Positions 33,437 through 42,401 of a stretch of DNA of 64,000 nt are shown in pieces. Source of the DNA: UBA4582 sp038106185 (GTDB lineage Bacteria; Pseudomonadota; Gammaproteobacteria; Pseudomonadales; Azotimanducaceae). The stretch covers positions 1 to 64,000 of the forward strand of contig JAYODE010000020.1 of assembly GCA_038106185.1 (NCBI GenBank). The letters run 5' to 3'. Made by a program: the position numbers and the translations under genes. Position 1 is the first letter of the stretch, and every line of letters begins with the position of its first letter. The notes beneath the pieces were generated by a model. The model was given only the letters and a program-made list of their open reading frames with translations, was not told the DNA's origin and searched no databases.

Positions 33437-34543
33437 ATGTCTACCTTGAATCATAAAGAAATTTATAAAGATGCAAGTCGTGCCGCTGTTGAATTGCCAC
33501 TTGGAGAGGCCCTTGCCGGTCTCGGTGCCGGTGCTACATTTCCGCTCATGGAAGACCCTCGAGAAACTGACCGAGCATTGTTAATTGGCATGTTTGTGTT
33601 GCGCCCCGCTGCCAAGGCCTGGTCGGCTAGCCTGTCTAGCAATGTGCCCGCAGGACTGCGCGAGGCTGAGCAATGGTGCTTCAACGTGAAGGGCTATGAT
33701 GGTGGCTGGCTAATTGCTGCTGGAAATCCTCTGGATGCCTATCGTCTCTCCCTGCAGTACGGCCTATCAGATGCGGTTATTGTAGGCAGTAATACGGTGG
33801 TCACTGAGGGTCTCGACCACGAAGGTCATGAAGGCTATCTGTGGCAACCCTACGGACCGGCAGCCTGGTCGCAGCTGGCTACGCTTGATAACAAAATCGG
33901 CGATAAGATTGCCGAAACTCGGGCGGCCTGGCAGAAGTTAGGTGTCCTGTCCCCCCGACGCTACCCTGCTCAAATCGTCGTGACTCAGAGCGGCAAGCTC
34001 CGCGAGGGTGCCAGGGATATCTTTGAAGCACGCATTTTTAGCGCAAAACATCCCGACGGATCTCCAGTGGAAAGCTATATCCTCACCAGCGAGGCAGGTG
34101 CAGAACGGCTTCGTGCGAGAGCAAGTAAACATCAATTAAACGACGCTATTGATAAGATTCTGATCGCAACCTCACCCGCAGGTGATCCTGAAACGCTGGC
34201 GATTGATACGGTGCCAGCTATTTTGAGGAAGCGGCTGGATATTCGTATTGCCAATCATGATGGTGGACGCACTGTGCTTTCCGAGTTCAGTAGTGCTGGT
34301 GTCCTGGCACAGATGAACCTGACGCTCATGCGTGGAACGCCTGTGAAGGAAATTCTTGCCCAGAGTGATCGTGTGCCAGATAGTGCCCGTAGCGAGTTGC
34401 TCGAGAACTTTGAAAGTCGGCGCCAGCTGTTCTTCTCCGGTGACAATCGTCTGCCAGCGGGTCTCATACCCATTAGCGTGCTGCATGATGGTGGCGACGG
34501 TGTGGTGGTCAGCTTCGATGCAAGAGCGCAACGCGGGCTTTAA
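33437..34543 (+). CDS. RibD C-terminal/DHFR-like reductase family protein
   Basis: 368 residues, no signal peptide. Features of the RibD-C fold are YGLSDAVIVGSNTVVTEG (compare the DAILVGxxTVxxD strand), RRYPAQIVVTQSGKL and NHDGGRTVLSEFSSAGVL followed by NLTLMRG (compare EGGxxLxxxLLxAGLVDELxLTxxP). The family includes the NADPH-dependent riboflavin-pathway reductase and related reductases, but the deaminase half of RibD is absent and the N-terminal 100 residues are not familiar. A riboflavin role is not implied. AGGAG about 9 bases before the ATG supports the start. Moderate confidence in the family, none in the substrate. Confidence 0.6.
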   Translation: MSTLNHKEIYKDASRAAVELPLGEALAGLGAGATFPLMEDPRETDRALLIGMFVLRPAAKAWSASLSSNVPAGLREAEQWCFNVKGYDGGWLIAAGNPLDAYRLSLQYGLSDAVIVGSNTVVTEGLDHEGHEGYLWQPYGPAAWSQLATLDNKIGDKIAETRAAWQKLGVLSPRRYPAQIVVTQSGKLREGARDIFEARIFSAKHPDGSPVESYILTSEAGAERLRARASKHQLNDAIDKILIATSPAGDPETLAIDTVPAILRKRLDIRIANHDGGRTVLSEFSSAGVLAQMNLTLMRGTPVKEILAQSDRVPDSARSELLENFESRRQLFFSGDNRLPAGLIPISVLHDGGDGVVVSFDARAQRGL

Positions 34544-34614
34544 GACTCGGTAGAAGCTCTCTCACCGGCGCGTGTCTTGCGCTACGATGACGTGCAGCTG
34601 GTTTTTTCGGAGAT

Positions 34615-34705
34615 CTTTCTAGGGGAGATTTCGAGGGGAGTTTTCTAGGGGAGCTTTCGAGGGGAGCGTTCTAGGGGATCTTTCTGGAGGATCTTTCGGG
34701 GGAGG
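34615..34705. repeat. 13-bp tandem repeat, seven units
   Basis: Seven exactly adjacent 13-mers of the type CTTTCTAGGGGAG / ATTTCGAGGGGAG, with a degenerate eighth before them (34602-34614). The 3' units are more diverged. It lies between two convergent genes. Confidence 0.9.
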
Positions 34706-34752
34706 CAGAGCCAAGTGCCAGAGTCGGCCCTCTGGCGCGTGGCTGTGACCCC
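34706..34752. repeat. Collapsed copy of the AGCCAAGTGCCA element, palindrome
   Basis: GAGCCAAGTGCCAGAG (34708-34723) is followed after 6 bases by CTCTGGCGCGTGGCT (34730-34744): the two inverted ends of the repeat family with no interior. It can fold into a hairpin of about 15 bp with mismatches and sits between convergent genes, so it might act as a bidirectional terminator. Confidence 0.65.
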
Positions 34753-34756
34753 GTTT

Positions 34757-35215
34757 TCAGGCCAGTTGCAGCGGGTCTAACTCTGTGCCCGGCGGGTAGT
34801 TATCTGCAATTTGGTAAAGGCCGTCGAGGGTGATCGCAGTGCCAACGGTTACTGCGTTATCTGCGCCAACTTCAACTGGGCCTAACTTGGCGATGGCACA
34901 GCGCCTTGTGTTCATTGGCGCATCGAGTACGGTCAAAACGAACCCTTCGGGACCCGCCTCCAAACCTAGCTCGGCGAGCGTAGACTTGAGCATGCCGCCG
35001 TGGGCCACAAACGTTACGGTGCCCTGAAACCGCATCGCGCCCGTTGCGCTGCCATCCGCTGCAATGGACAAATCGCCGCCGGGCAGCGCCTCGAACACAA
35101 AAGTACCATCCTCATTACGGGTTGCGCCATCGCTGACGGTGATCGAGCCACCGACCGCCTCGACGTAACCTCTAAAGCTGGCTTTTACACCCCAGGTCAA
35201 TCTATTGAAACTCAT
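34757..35215 (-). CDS. HtaA-domain protein
   Basis: About 152 residues made up almost entirely of one HtaA domain: LTWGVKASFRGYVEAVGGSI, TVSDGATRNEDGTFVFEA, then ATGAMRFQGTVTFVAHGGML and a C-terminal strand region. HtaA domains are best known in actinobacterial haem-binding surface proteins; here there is no signal peptide and no anchor, so binding of haem or another ligand in the cytoplasm is uncertain. I take the ATG at 35213-35215 (MSFNRLTWGV), where TGGAG lies 5-6 bases upstream; a frame from 35263 has no such site. A lone HtaA domain protein in a proteobacterium is unusual. Confidence 0.75.
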   Translation of the reverse strand: MSFNRLTWGVKASFRGYVEAVGGSITVSDGATRNEDGTFVFEALPGGDLSIAADGSATGAMRFQGTVTFVAHGGMLKSTLAELGLEAGPEGFVLTVLDAPMNTRRCAIAKLGPVEVGADNAVTVGTAITLDGLYQIADNYPPGTELDPLQLA

Positions 35216-35734
35216 AACTGCTCCATTTGCGCCAAGCGCCAGGAAGGGCCTCATCGGCGACAAATAGCATCATCGCCCCAATTGCCAGCCCAATATACCC
35301 AGCCCGCGTTCAATACACCACATGCCTGACAGCCTGCCCATTCAGTAATGGGATCAAGGTCAATGACTTCTGCCTTTGCCCGGTCTTCCCGTTGGTTTCA
35401 ATGCAACTCTATCTGCTTACGAGTCCCTCGATCAGTTCCTGAAGCTTTGCAGACCCATACACTTTCCCTTGATTACTACAAGCGCGAATCTTTGAAGCTA
35501 GGTTTTCGAGGACCGGCTCTCAAGTACCGGCTCTGGAGTACCGGCTCTCACAAACAGGCCTGATAGCTTTTATGCCTGGCACTAGAATCCAGGGCGGGTG
35601 CCGAAAAAGTGGAGTGTGAACTAACAAGTAGGTCTGGCTGGCCAGCAGCGTTCACGCTGACGCGAGACTAAAGGTAGGTTTCGAAGCAATCAGACGCCAT
35701 TATTTTTCTAGCAATCCCAACGCGCCGCGCGCTT
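35216..35734. other. Intergenic region, no gene seen
   Basis: Roughly 520 bases with only short overlapping open frames lacking motifs. It contains the 14-bp tandem repeat at 35512-35553. Confidence 0.4.
35512..35553. repeat. 14-bp tandem repeat, three units
   Basis: ACCGGCTCTCAAGT, ACCGGCTCTGGAGT and ACCGGCTCTCACAA, directly adjacent. Confidence 0.85.
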
Positions 35735-37096
35735 TCAGCGGTTCCTCAGGCTATTGAAATAGAACATGGCGCCGATGACAACGCCGCCCAGTACCATTAG
35801 CCATTCGTAGGGCCAAATAAGGGCGGCGGGACTGCCGGGCAGATACAGGCAGCCCAGACCAATGGACAGAATGAGCGCGAGTACCCCGACGAGCTTGCCC
35901 TGGGCAACCCTAAAGGGTCTTGGCATATCAGGCTCTGAGTATCGCAGCTTGATAAATGCCCAGGCGACCATGCCGTAGGCGATCACAACCATGAAACTGC
36001 CGGCGTCTACCAACCAGACCAGAATGGTGCGACCGAAGAAGGGCGAGATGCAGCTCAACAGGCCGATAAAGAGAATACTCACGTAAGGCGTTTTGTAGCG
36101 TGGGTGTAGGCGCGCAAAGATGCTCGGGATCATGCCGGACTCGGCCAGCGCATACAGGACTCGGCTGCCGCCGATGAGAAAGGCATTCCAGCTGGTCAGG
36201 ATGCCGCCGACCCCGGCCAGTATCATCAGGTTACCCATCAACTGGCTGTCCCAGACAGTAGCCATGGCGTCAGCGGTCGCGGCACCGCTGGATGTCAGTT
36301 GATCCATATTGAGGGAACTGCCGACGGCCAGCGAAATCGCAATATACCAAGCGGCTGCGAGGCTAACTGAGAAAACCAGCAACTTGCCAATATGGGCCGA
36401 AGGTAGATTGATCTCTTCAGCACTTTGCGGAATGACATCGAAGCCGACCATCAGCGCTGGCACCATAACCAGAACCCCAAGAATACCAACCGCACCCTGG
36501 GTAAACAGCGGTGCCCCTGGTGCTGAAAATTCAAACAGGGCTGCACCGGATAGAAAACTCAGGCCCACCAGCAAAATCAACAGGGTCATGAGTGTCTGTA
36601 CAAAGGCGGCAAAGCCAATGCCGATAAAATTAATAGCGGTCATGGCAATGGCACCAATGACACCTATGGCTATCATGCTGATATAGACGTCCGACCCAGC
36701 AATTGTCCAAAGATAGCCCTGGGCCAGATCAGGAAAGACATAAGCCAGCGCTGTGGGCAGGGCTGCCGATTCAAATACACAGACGTTAACGTAGGCCATG
36801 ACAATGGCCCAGCTTGCGACAAAACTGGCGGTATACCCCAGCGCCCTTTGAGTATAGACATGCTCACCGCCAGCCTTTGGCATGGCAGCAGCAAGCTCGG
36901 CATAGGTCAGGCTGATCAGAAAAACCGCGATGCCGCCGATGATGAAAGCGATGGTGGTGCCCAATGTGCCAGCCCTTATCAACCATTCGCCGGTGAGCAG
37001 CACCCAGCTCCAGCCGATCATAGCGCCAAACGACAGCGTCAATACCTCACGTCGAGCGAGGGTTTTGGAAAAACCGGGTGAAGCCAGATTCGTCAT
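35735..37096 (-). CDS. APC-family amino acid permease
   Basis: 453 residues with about 12 membrane helices. The N-terminal LARREVLTLSFGAMIGWSWV contains the helix-1 GxG-like break (GAMIGWSW), and LTYAELAAAMPKAGGEHVYT is the family signature; VMVPALMVGFDVIPQSAEE is also typical. It is an inner-membrane transporter for amino acids or amines. Substrate is not identifiable. It stands alone on the minus strand, divergent from the large secreted protein gene, and could import amino acids released by the hydrolases at 45289-54973 (inference). Confidence 0.9.
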   Translation of the reverse strand: MTNLASPGFSKTLARREVLTLSFGAMIGWSWVLLTGEWLIRAGTLGTTIAFIIGGIAVFLISLTYAELAAAMPKAGGEHVYTQRALGYTASFVASWAIVMAYVNVCVFESAALPTALAYVFPDLAQGYLWTIAGSDVYISMIAIGVIGAIAMTAINFIGIGFAAFVQTLMTLLILLVGLSFLSGAALFEFSAPGAPLFTQGAVGILGVLVMVPALMVGFDVIPQSAEEINLPSAHIGKLLVFSVSLAAAWYIAISLAVGSSLNMDQLTSSGAATADAMATVWDSQLMGNLMILAGVGGILTSWNAFLIGGSRVLYALAESGMIPSIFARLHPRYKTPYVSILFIGLLSCISPFFGRTILVWLVDAGSFMVVIAYGMVAWAFIKLRYSEPDMPRPFRVAQGKLVGVLALILSIGLGCLYLPGSPAALIWPYEWLMVLGGVVIGAMFYFNSLRNR

Positions 37097-37403
37097 GTGT
37101 TAACCCACGCTGTCAATGCCACATACCTTGCGGCATTTATACTTGCTTATACTCGCTGCGCTACCGACTCGGCTGGCGCTGCAGACTGGCTCAGTTTACC
37201 CAGGCTCGATGCGCAATTGAAACCTGTTACTTGCTGTCGCCGGTCTGTCCTTAAATCACAACCATTTGATGGAAATCAAGCATCGGTCTGCGCTGCCATG
37301 TTCTGCTTTGAAGTCGCAGTGCCCCCCTTGACCGTTGCTATCACCACAAGCATCGTGACTGGGGCTGGATCGGCAGCAAGCCTTGTTATCGACAAATACA
37401 GAT

Positions 37404-37491
37404 CATTCATTCCAGGCCATTCATTCCAGGCCATTCATTTCAGGCCATTCATTCTAGGACTGCCAATCGATGACTGACAATCGATGACTGA
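37404..37491. repeat. Two 14-bp tandem repeats upstream of the large secreted protein
   Basis: Four units of CATTCATTCCAGGC (37404-37459, last unit diverged) are followed by two perfect units of CAATCGATGACTGA (37464-37491) and a broken third. They end about 46 bases before the ATG at 37538, so they lie in its probable promoter or leader. The rest of 37097-37403 shows no gene. Confidence 0.85.
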
Positions 37492-37537
37492 CAATCTGAC
37501 GAGCTGTTTGGCGATCACTCGAAAATGGAGAACTTCT

Positions 37538-40500
37538 ATGTCGACGCGCTCACGTCTCACTGCTGTCGGGTCATCTGTCGGGTCATCTGTTGGGGCAATA
37601 GCCGCACCAATAATCACAATCATCGTATTGGCGGTCAGTGCGATTCTGCTGCCAGCGTTCGCGTCCGCCAGTTTGCTCGTCACTGACCTAAACAGTATCA
37701 GCAAGGAGAACCTTGCCAATACCCTGATCGGCACGGGCATCACGATTTCCAATGTCGTTTACAGTGGCGACCCGAGGGCTGCCGGCACTTTTAGTGGCGG
37801 CGCCAACATTATCGGCATTGAAAGCGGCATCCTGTTGAGCTCAGGGCGAGTGATTGATGTCGTCGGCCCCAATACCTTTGACGATACCTCAACAGGCTTT
37901 GGTACACCGGGAGATCCTGATCTTGAGACTCTGGCGGAGGTGCCTGCAGGCGGCACCACTTTTGACGCGGCCATACTGGAATTTGATTTCGAGGCGACCG
38001 GACCCATCGTCCAGTTTCAGTATGTTTTCGTCTCAGAAGAATACAACGAGTTTGCCAACTCACCCTTCAATAATGTGTTTGGCTTTTTTATCAATGGTGT
38101 TAACGCGGCACTGCTGCCTGACGGTAGAACGGCAGTCGCGATCAATAATGTCAATGGCGGTAATCCGAATGACTGTTTTAACGGTGTCGACGATGACAGT
38201 GATGGCCTGTTCGATAGAGATGATCCTGATTGCACGTTGCTCGGTGACAACATCGTAGGCGAGAATCACCAGAACGCTATCTACTATATTGATAACGACT
38301 GCCATGACGGAGAGCTGCTGACCTGCCCGATTGATATTCAGGCTGACGGTTTGACCGTGGTGCTGACGATCACCTCTGTGGTTAATCCCGGCACCAACCA
38401 CATCAAGCTGGTTATTGGCGATGCGGGCGACAGTGTACTTGACTCATGGGTGTTCATAGAAGCCGAGAGTTTTGTGCCCGCCAATGACAGCTGGACCCAG
38501 GCACGCGAGATAACGCTCAACAGTACTGGTTCGGCCGTTGGCAAAATTGACATTCCCGGCGTGTCGCGCTGGTATAGGTTTGCGGTACGACCGGATGCCA
38601 GGGCGACCGTGACGCTGAACAACCCGCCAGCCGACTATGACCTGGCCGTATTCAAGGATATTGCCGCGGCATTCATCGCCCAGGTCGCGCCTGAGGACAC
38701 AGGGGACCTTGACCGTTTAAATGCCGAGTTCGCGCCGTCTGCCTTCTCGCCATCGGCGTACAGTCCGTATGCCTTCAGTCCCTACGCCTTCAGTCCTTAT
38801 GCGTTTAGCCCCTATGCGTTCAGCCCGGACAACTTCAGTCCCTATGCCTTCAGTCCAACGGCTGTCAGTCCCTATGCGTTTAGTCCTTATGCGTTTAGTC
38901 CTTATGCCTTTAGTCCCTATGCGTTTAGTCCTTATGCCTTTAGTCCTTATGCGTTCAGTCCATCTGCCTTCAGCCCTGAGACCAGCCCCGAGGCTTTCAG
39001 TGAAGCCTTTATCGGAGCGCAGGTCAGCAGCCTGATTGCTGTATCCGCTGGTGCTGGCACGGAGCGGGTTGTTGCAGATACCTGGAATAATACCGGTAAT
39101 TTCTATGTGCGGGTGACGGGCAAGAACGGTACTTACGATGCCATCAATCCGTTTTCGCTGTCCGTCAGTCTCGAAGGAGATCTCTGCGCGAATATCACTG
39201 TGCCGAACGAAGTGCCGGAGTCGGCGGTTGCTGGCGACTACCAGACGATCATTCTCTGGAACTCGGCGCGCATGGATCCGTTGCACGAAGGTAACTCGGT
39301 AGCTGACATGAATGGCCTGATTGACCGGCTGAATACACTTGCCCAGCGAATCGAGGTAAAGGGTATCGTCGTTGATCTTGCCCACCTGTCGCACATCAAT
39401 ACGCTACAGGATCAGGCAGAAATGCTGCCTGCGTGTCCCTTTGCTGTCAACCTCGCAGCCCAGGCCATCAAGCGCATCATTGATGCGTATCGCGCGGTAA
39501 ATCCTGATCTTGAGTATATCGTGATCGCAGGCGGCGACGCTGCTGTGCCATTTTTTCGCTATCCGGACCAATCCTTGCTGGGGCCTGAGCTGGCCTACAA
39601 CCCGCCGGTAGCTGAAGCGACAATCTCTCAGGGTTCTTTGCGCTCCAACCAGGTACTGGGTCAGGACGAGTATGGCGGGGAGATGCTGTCTCTGCGTGAT
39701 GGTCGCTTTCCCGTCCCCAGCCTCGCGGTAGGACGGCTAGTGGAGAGCGCTGCAGATATGAACATCCTGCTGGATGCCTACCTGTCGACTGCTGCTGGTA
39801 TCATCGACACGCCCGAATCCAGCCTGGTCACCGGCTATGATTTTCTCACGGATACGGCGAACGCGGTGCAGGCGGAACTGGTCGCTGGTATCGGCGGACG
39901 CCATGACCAGCTGATAGCTGCTGCTGACTTGTCACCGAATGATCCTCTGTCCTGGACCGCGACAGACTTGCGCCGGGAATTGTTCGATGATGCAGAAGAC
40001 ATAATCTTTCTTGCGGGGCACTTCAGTGCCAGCAGCGCCCTGGCCGCAGATTATGACACGGCAGTGTCAACGGACGAGCTGGCAGTGTCGAGCGTCAACC
40101 TGACCAATGCGCTGGTCTTCAGCGCCGGTTGCCACTCTGGTTATAACATTGTTGATGCTCACGGTGTGCCGGGTGTGACGCGTCTCCTCGACTGGCCGCA
40201 GGCCTTTGCGCGCAAGGGCGCGACCCTTGTGGCAGGCACCGGCTACCAGTATGGGGACACCGATTTCATCGAGTACAGCGAACGGCTGTACCTTGAGTTT
40301 TCGCGACAACTGCGCACCGGACCCATGGTCGATGGCCGCGGGGCTGTATCGATCGGTAAGGCCCTGGTCAGAGCCAAACAACGTTATCTGGCCCAAACAC
40401 CCGATATTCGTGGCCTGCATCGCAAATCTCTGCTCATCAGCACCCTGTTCGGACTACCCATGCTGAAACTGGATATGCCCGGTGCTCGACTGGTTGATGA

Positions 40501-42358
40501 AACGGCAGTGACAGCTGTTGTTGCCGCACAAGTCGACCGTAACCCAGGTCTCAAACTCGGTCTGCAGACTGCTGATATTCAGTTTGATTTTACTCAGCCA
40601 AGACCTGCCGGTGACGGACCCTTGCAGTCTGTGGCGGTGCAACTGACCAATGTGGAAGAAAATAATACCCAGCTTACCGGAACCTATTTCACAGGTCCCG
40701 AAGGTGTGGTCACCAATCCGGCAGAGCCGGCACTGCCGCTGGTTGCCAGAAATGTAGCCCTCGATGGTTTTTCCGCGCGGGGCATCGGCTTTCTGGGTGG
40801 TGCCTGGACAGAGCAGTCTGTCGTGCCCCTGACGGGCGCTCCTGCTACCGAGATCAGAGGCGTGCATATACCCTTTAGTTCACCTGTCAACTACCCCATG
40901 CGCCTGGCGACCCTCAACTACTTTGATACCATCGCCGGTGGCGGCACCACCACACTGTTGGTGACGCCGGCCCAGCATCGGGTTGAGAATTTCGGTCAAC
41001 TCGATGCGACGCTGCGCAAATTTGATGACCTAATGTACCGCGTCTATTTCAGCAACAATACGCAGCAGTTCTATCCCAGCTCTAATACTCCGGCGCTGGC
41101 CGCTCCGCCAACCCTGATGAGTACGCGGATCATGACCGACGGCGATGATATAGTCTTCATGACCCAGGCCTTTGGCGATCCGGCGGCAGGCATTCACTCG
41201 GTCTGGGTAACCTTTACTGATGGCGCTGCCAGCAGTGGTTACTGGTCCTCGCTGGAACTGATTCAGGATGCCACTGACTCAACTCTCTGGTCTCGGCGCC
41301 TGGATAACGCAGCAAAAGGTTTCGGTCGACTTGATGCTGTATTCCAGGCAGTCAACGGCGTGGGGCTGGTGAGCCTGAATGACAACTACGGCGCCTATTT
41401 CCAGATTGCCGGCGAGCTGGGCGATGTTGGCGCTGATGGCGCGCCAATCAATCGGGCCAATACCACCATAACCCTGACCGGGCCTGCCAGCGGTGTATCG
41501 GGCGAGCGCGCAAACTTCCAGGCGCTACTGACATCAGAAGGCCAGCCTCTCGATGATGCGACCGTATTGTTTACCCTTGGCCTGAGTGCCACCGGTGCGA
41601 CCACCAGCAACGGCTTTGCTGATGCTTCCTTGTTGCTGTCGCCAGCGCCCGGCACCTATCCCTTCACAGCCACCTACAGTGGCGATGCTAACCACAAGCC
41701 AGCCTCTGTCGAACAAACCTTTACGGTCATGCCGTCAGCTACGCAGTTGGTGCTGTCGGCCATTGCGGGTGAGTCTGGCATTCGTGCGGCCTTGACCGAC
41801 ATGCAGGGCTCCCCTTTGCCGGAGCGGACCGTTTATTTCACGGCGCGCTCGCTCGACACAGGAGAGTTCTTGTTCACAACGGTGGCGGTTACCAACAACC
41901 TGGGTGTGGCTCAGCTTGCCGCAGACGGTTTTCCGGTGCAAAGCCTGCAGATCACCGCGCGATTCCTTGGCGAAATACCCACGGGCGACGGCCCGCTTGA
42001 CCAGCCTATTGTTTTGACCGATCCGGTTTACGGGCCCGCCGTCGATACGGCGATGGATTCAGATGGCGATGCGGTGTTTGATGCGGTGGATTATTGCGCC
42101 GCCACGATGATACCTGAAGGCATACCGGAAAAAGATCTGAAACCCAACCACTGGTCATTGTCACGTCTTGCCCATGAATTTGTGACGCCTAATTCAGGCC
42201 AGGGAGAAGATGGGCGGGTCTACTCTACGACCAGCAGCGTTGGCTGTTCCTGTAAGCAGATTATCCAGGCCCAGGGATTGGGCCAAGGGCAAACCAGAAC
42301 CGGCTGCAGCAGTGGCACTATGAAGGAATGGCTGGAGCGCATGGCGACGGGGACCTGA
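37538..42358 (+). CDS. Secreted multidomain protein: choice-of-anchor L, YAFSP repeats, C25/caspase-like domain
   Basis: 1606 residues. The start is set by GGAGAA 6-7 bases before the ATG at 37538; a longer frame from 37484 lacks one. The signal peptide ends near residue 45 (LLPAFASA). Residues about 45-310 form a choice-of-anchor L domain (IESGILLSSGRV, FQYVFVSEEYNEFANSPFNN). Residues about 401-480 are 16 pentapeptides YAFSP or variants. Residues about 540-970 look like a gingipain/caspase-like cysteine peptidase fold, with candidate catalytic His828 (IIFLAGHFSASS) and Cys865 (VFSAGCHSGYN). Two Ig-like domains follow (TITLTGPASGVSGERANFQA). The last 80 residues include Cys-rich VGCSCKQIIQAQG. 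Probably an exported protease or adhesin-protease; activity is inferred from the fold. It faces the STAND ATPase gene, 43 bases apart. Confidence 0.82.
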   Translation: MSTRSRLTAVGSSVGSSVGAIAAPIITIIVLAVSAILLPAFASASLLVTDLNSISKENLANTLIGTGITISNVVYSGDPRAAGTFSGGANIIGIESGILLSSGRVIDVVGPNTFDDTSTGFGTPGDPDLETLAEVPAGGTTFDAAILEFDFEATGPIVQFQYVFVSEEYNEFANSPFNNVFGFFINGVNAALLPDGRTAVAINNVNGGNPNDCFNGVDDDSDGLFDRDDPDCTLLGDNIVGENHQNAIYYIDNDCHDGELLTCPIDIQADGLTVVLTITSVVNPGTNHIKLVIGDAGDSVLDSWVFIEAESFVPANDSWTQAREITLNSTGSAVGKIDIPGVSRWYRFAVRPDARATVTLNNPPADYDLAVFKDIAAAFIAQVAPEDTGDLDRLNAEFAPSAFSPSAYSPYAFSPYAFSPYAFSPYAFSPDNFSPYAFSPTAVSPYAFSPYAFSPYAFSPYAFSPYAFSPYAFSPSAFSPETSPEAFSEAFIGAQVSSLIAVSAGAGTERVVADTWNNTGNFYVRVTGKNGTYDAINPFSLSVSLEGDLCANITVPNEVPESAVAGDYQTIILWNSARMDPLHEGNSVADMNGLIDRLNTLAQRIEVKGIVVDLAHLSHINTLQDQAEMLPACPFAVNLAAQAIKRIIDAYRAVNPDLEYIVIAGGDAAVPFFRYPDQSLLGPELAYNPPVAEATISQGSLRSNQVLGQDEYGGEMLSLRDGRFPVPSLAVGRLVESAADMNILLDAYLSTAAGIIDTPESSLVTGYDFLTDTANAVQAELVAGIGGRHDQLIAAADLSPNDPLSWTATDLRRELFDDAEDIIFLAGHFSASSALAADYDTAVSTDELAVSSVNLTNALVFSAGCHSGYNIVDAHGVPGVTRLLDWPQAFARKGATLVAGTGYQYGDTDFIEYSERLYLEFSRQLRTGPMVDGRGAVSIGKALVRAKQRYLAQTPDIRGLHRKSLLISTLFGLPMLKLDMPGARLVDETAVTAVVAAQVDRNPGLKLGLQTADIQFDFTQPRPAGDGPLQSVAVQLTNVEENNTQLTGTYFTGPEGVVTNPAEPALPLVARNVALDGFSARGIGFLGGAWTEQSVVPLTGAPATEIRGVHIPFSSPVNYPMRLATLNYFDTIAGGGTTTLLVTPAQHRVENFGQLDATLRKFDDLMYRVYFSNNTQQFYPSSNTPALAAPPTLMSTRIMTDGDDIVFMTQAFGDPAAGIHSVWVTFTDGAASSGYWSSLELIQDATDSTLWSRRLDNAAKGFGRLDAVFQAVNGVGLVSLNDNYGAYFQIAGELGDVGADGAPINRANTTITLTGPASGVSGERANFQALLTSEGQPLDDATVLFTLGLSATGATTSNGFADASLLLSPAPGTYPFTATYSGDANHKPASVEQTFTVMPSATQLVLSAIAGESGIRAALTDMQGSPLPERTVYFTARSLDTGEFLFTTVAVTNNLGVAQLAADGFPVQSLQITARFLGEIPTGDGPLDQPIVLTDPVYGPAVDTAMDSDGDAVFDAVDYCAATMIPEGIPEKDLKPNHWSLSRLAHEFVTPNSGQGEDGRVYSTTSSVGCSCKQIIQAQGLGQGQTRTGCSSGTMKEWLERMATGT
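38738..38977 (+). repeat. Sixteen 15-bp coding repeats (YAFSP)
   Basis: Sixteen consecutive codon quintets encode SAFSP, SAYSP, YAFSP (x4), DNFSP, YAFSP, TAVSP, YAFSP (x6) and SAFSP. Synonymous codons vary between units (TAT/TAC, GCC/GCG, TTC/TTT, AGT/AGC), so the peptide is conserved beyond simple copying of DNA. Predicted extended, Tyr/Phe/Ser/Pro-rich linker between the anchor-L and peptidase-like parts. Confidence 0.95.
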
Positions 42359-42401
42359 CTGTCGGGGGAAAATTTGGCTGTCCATTGGGGCTTTTTTGCA
42401 G

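Noticed and set aside
38738..38977. CRISPR-like array from regular 15-bp spacing
   Set aside because: The units are adjacent, in frame, 15 bp long and without spacers; this is a coding pentapeptide repeat.
38717..39394. 225-codon minus-strand frame with RTKRIRTKRIGT-type repeats
   Set aside because: It is the antisense of the YAFSP repeats of the large secreted protein; the repeat in the sense strand explains it.
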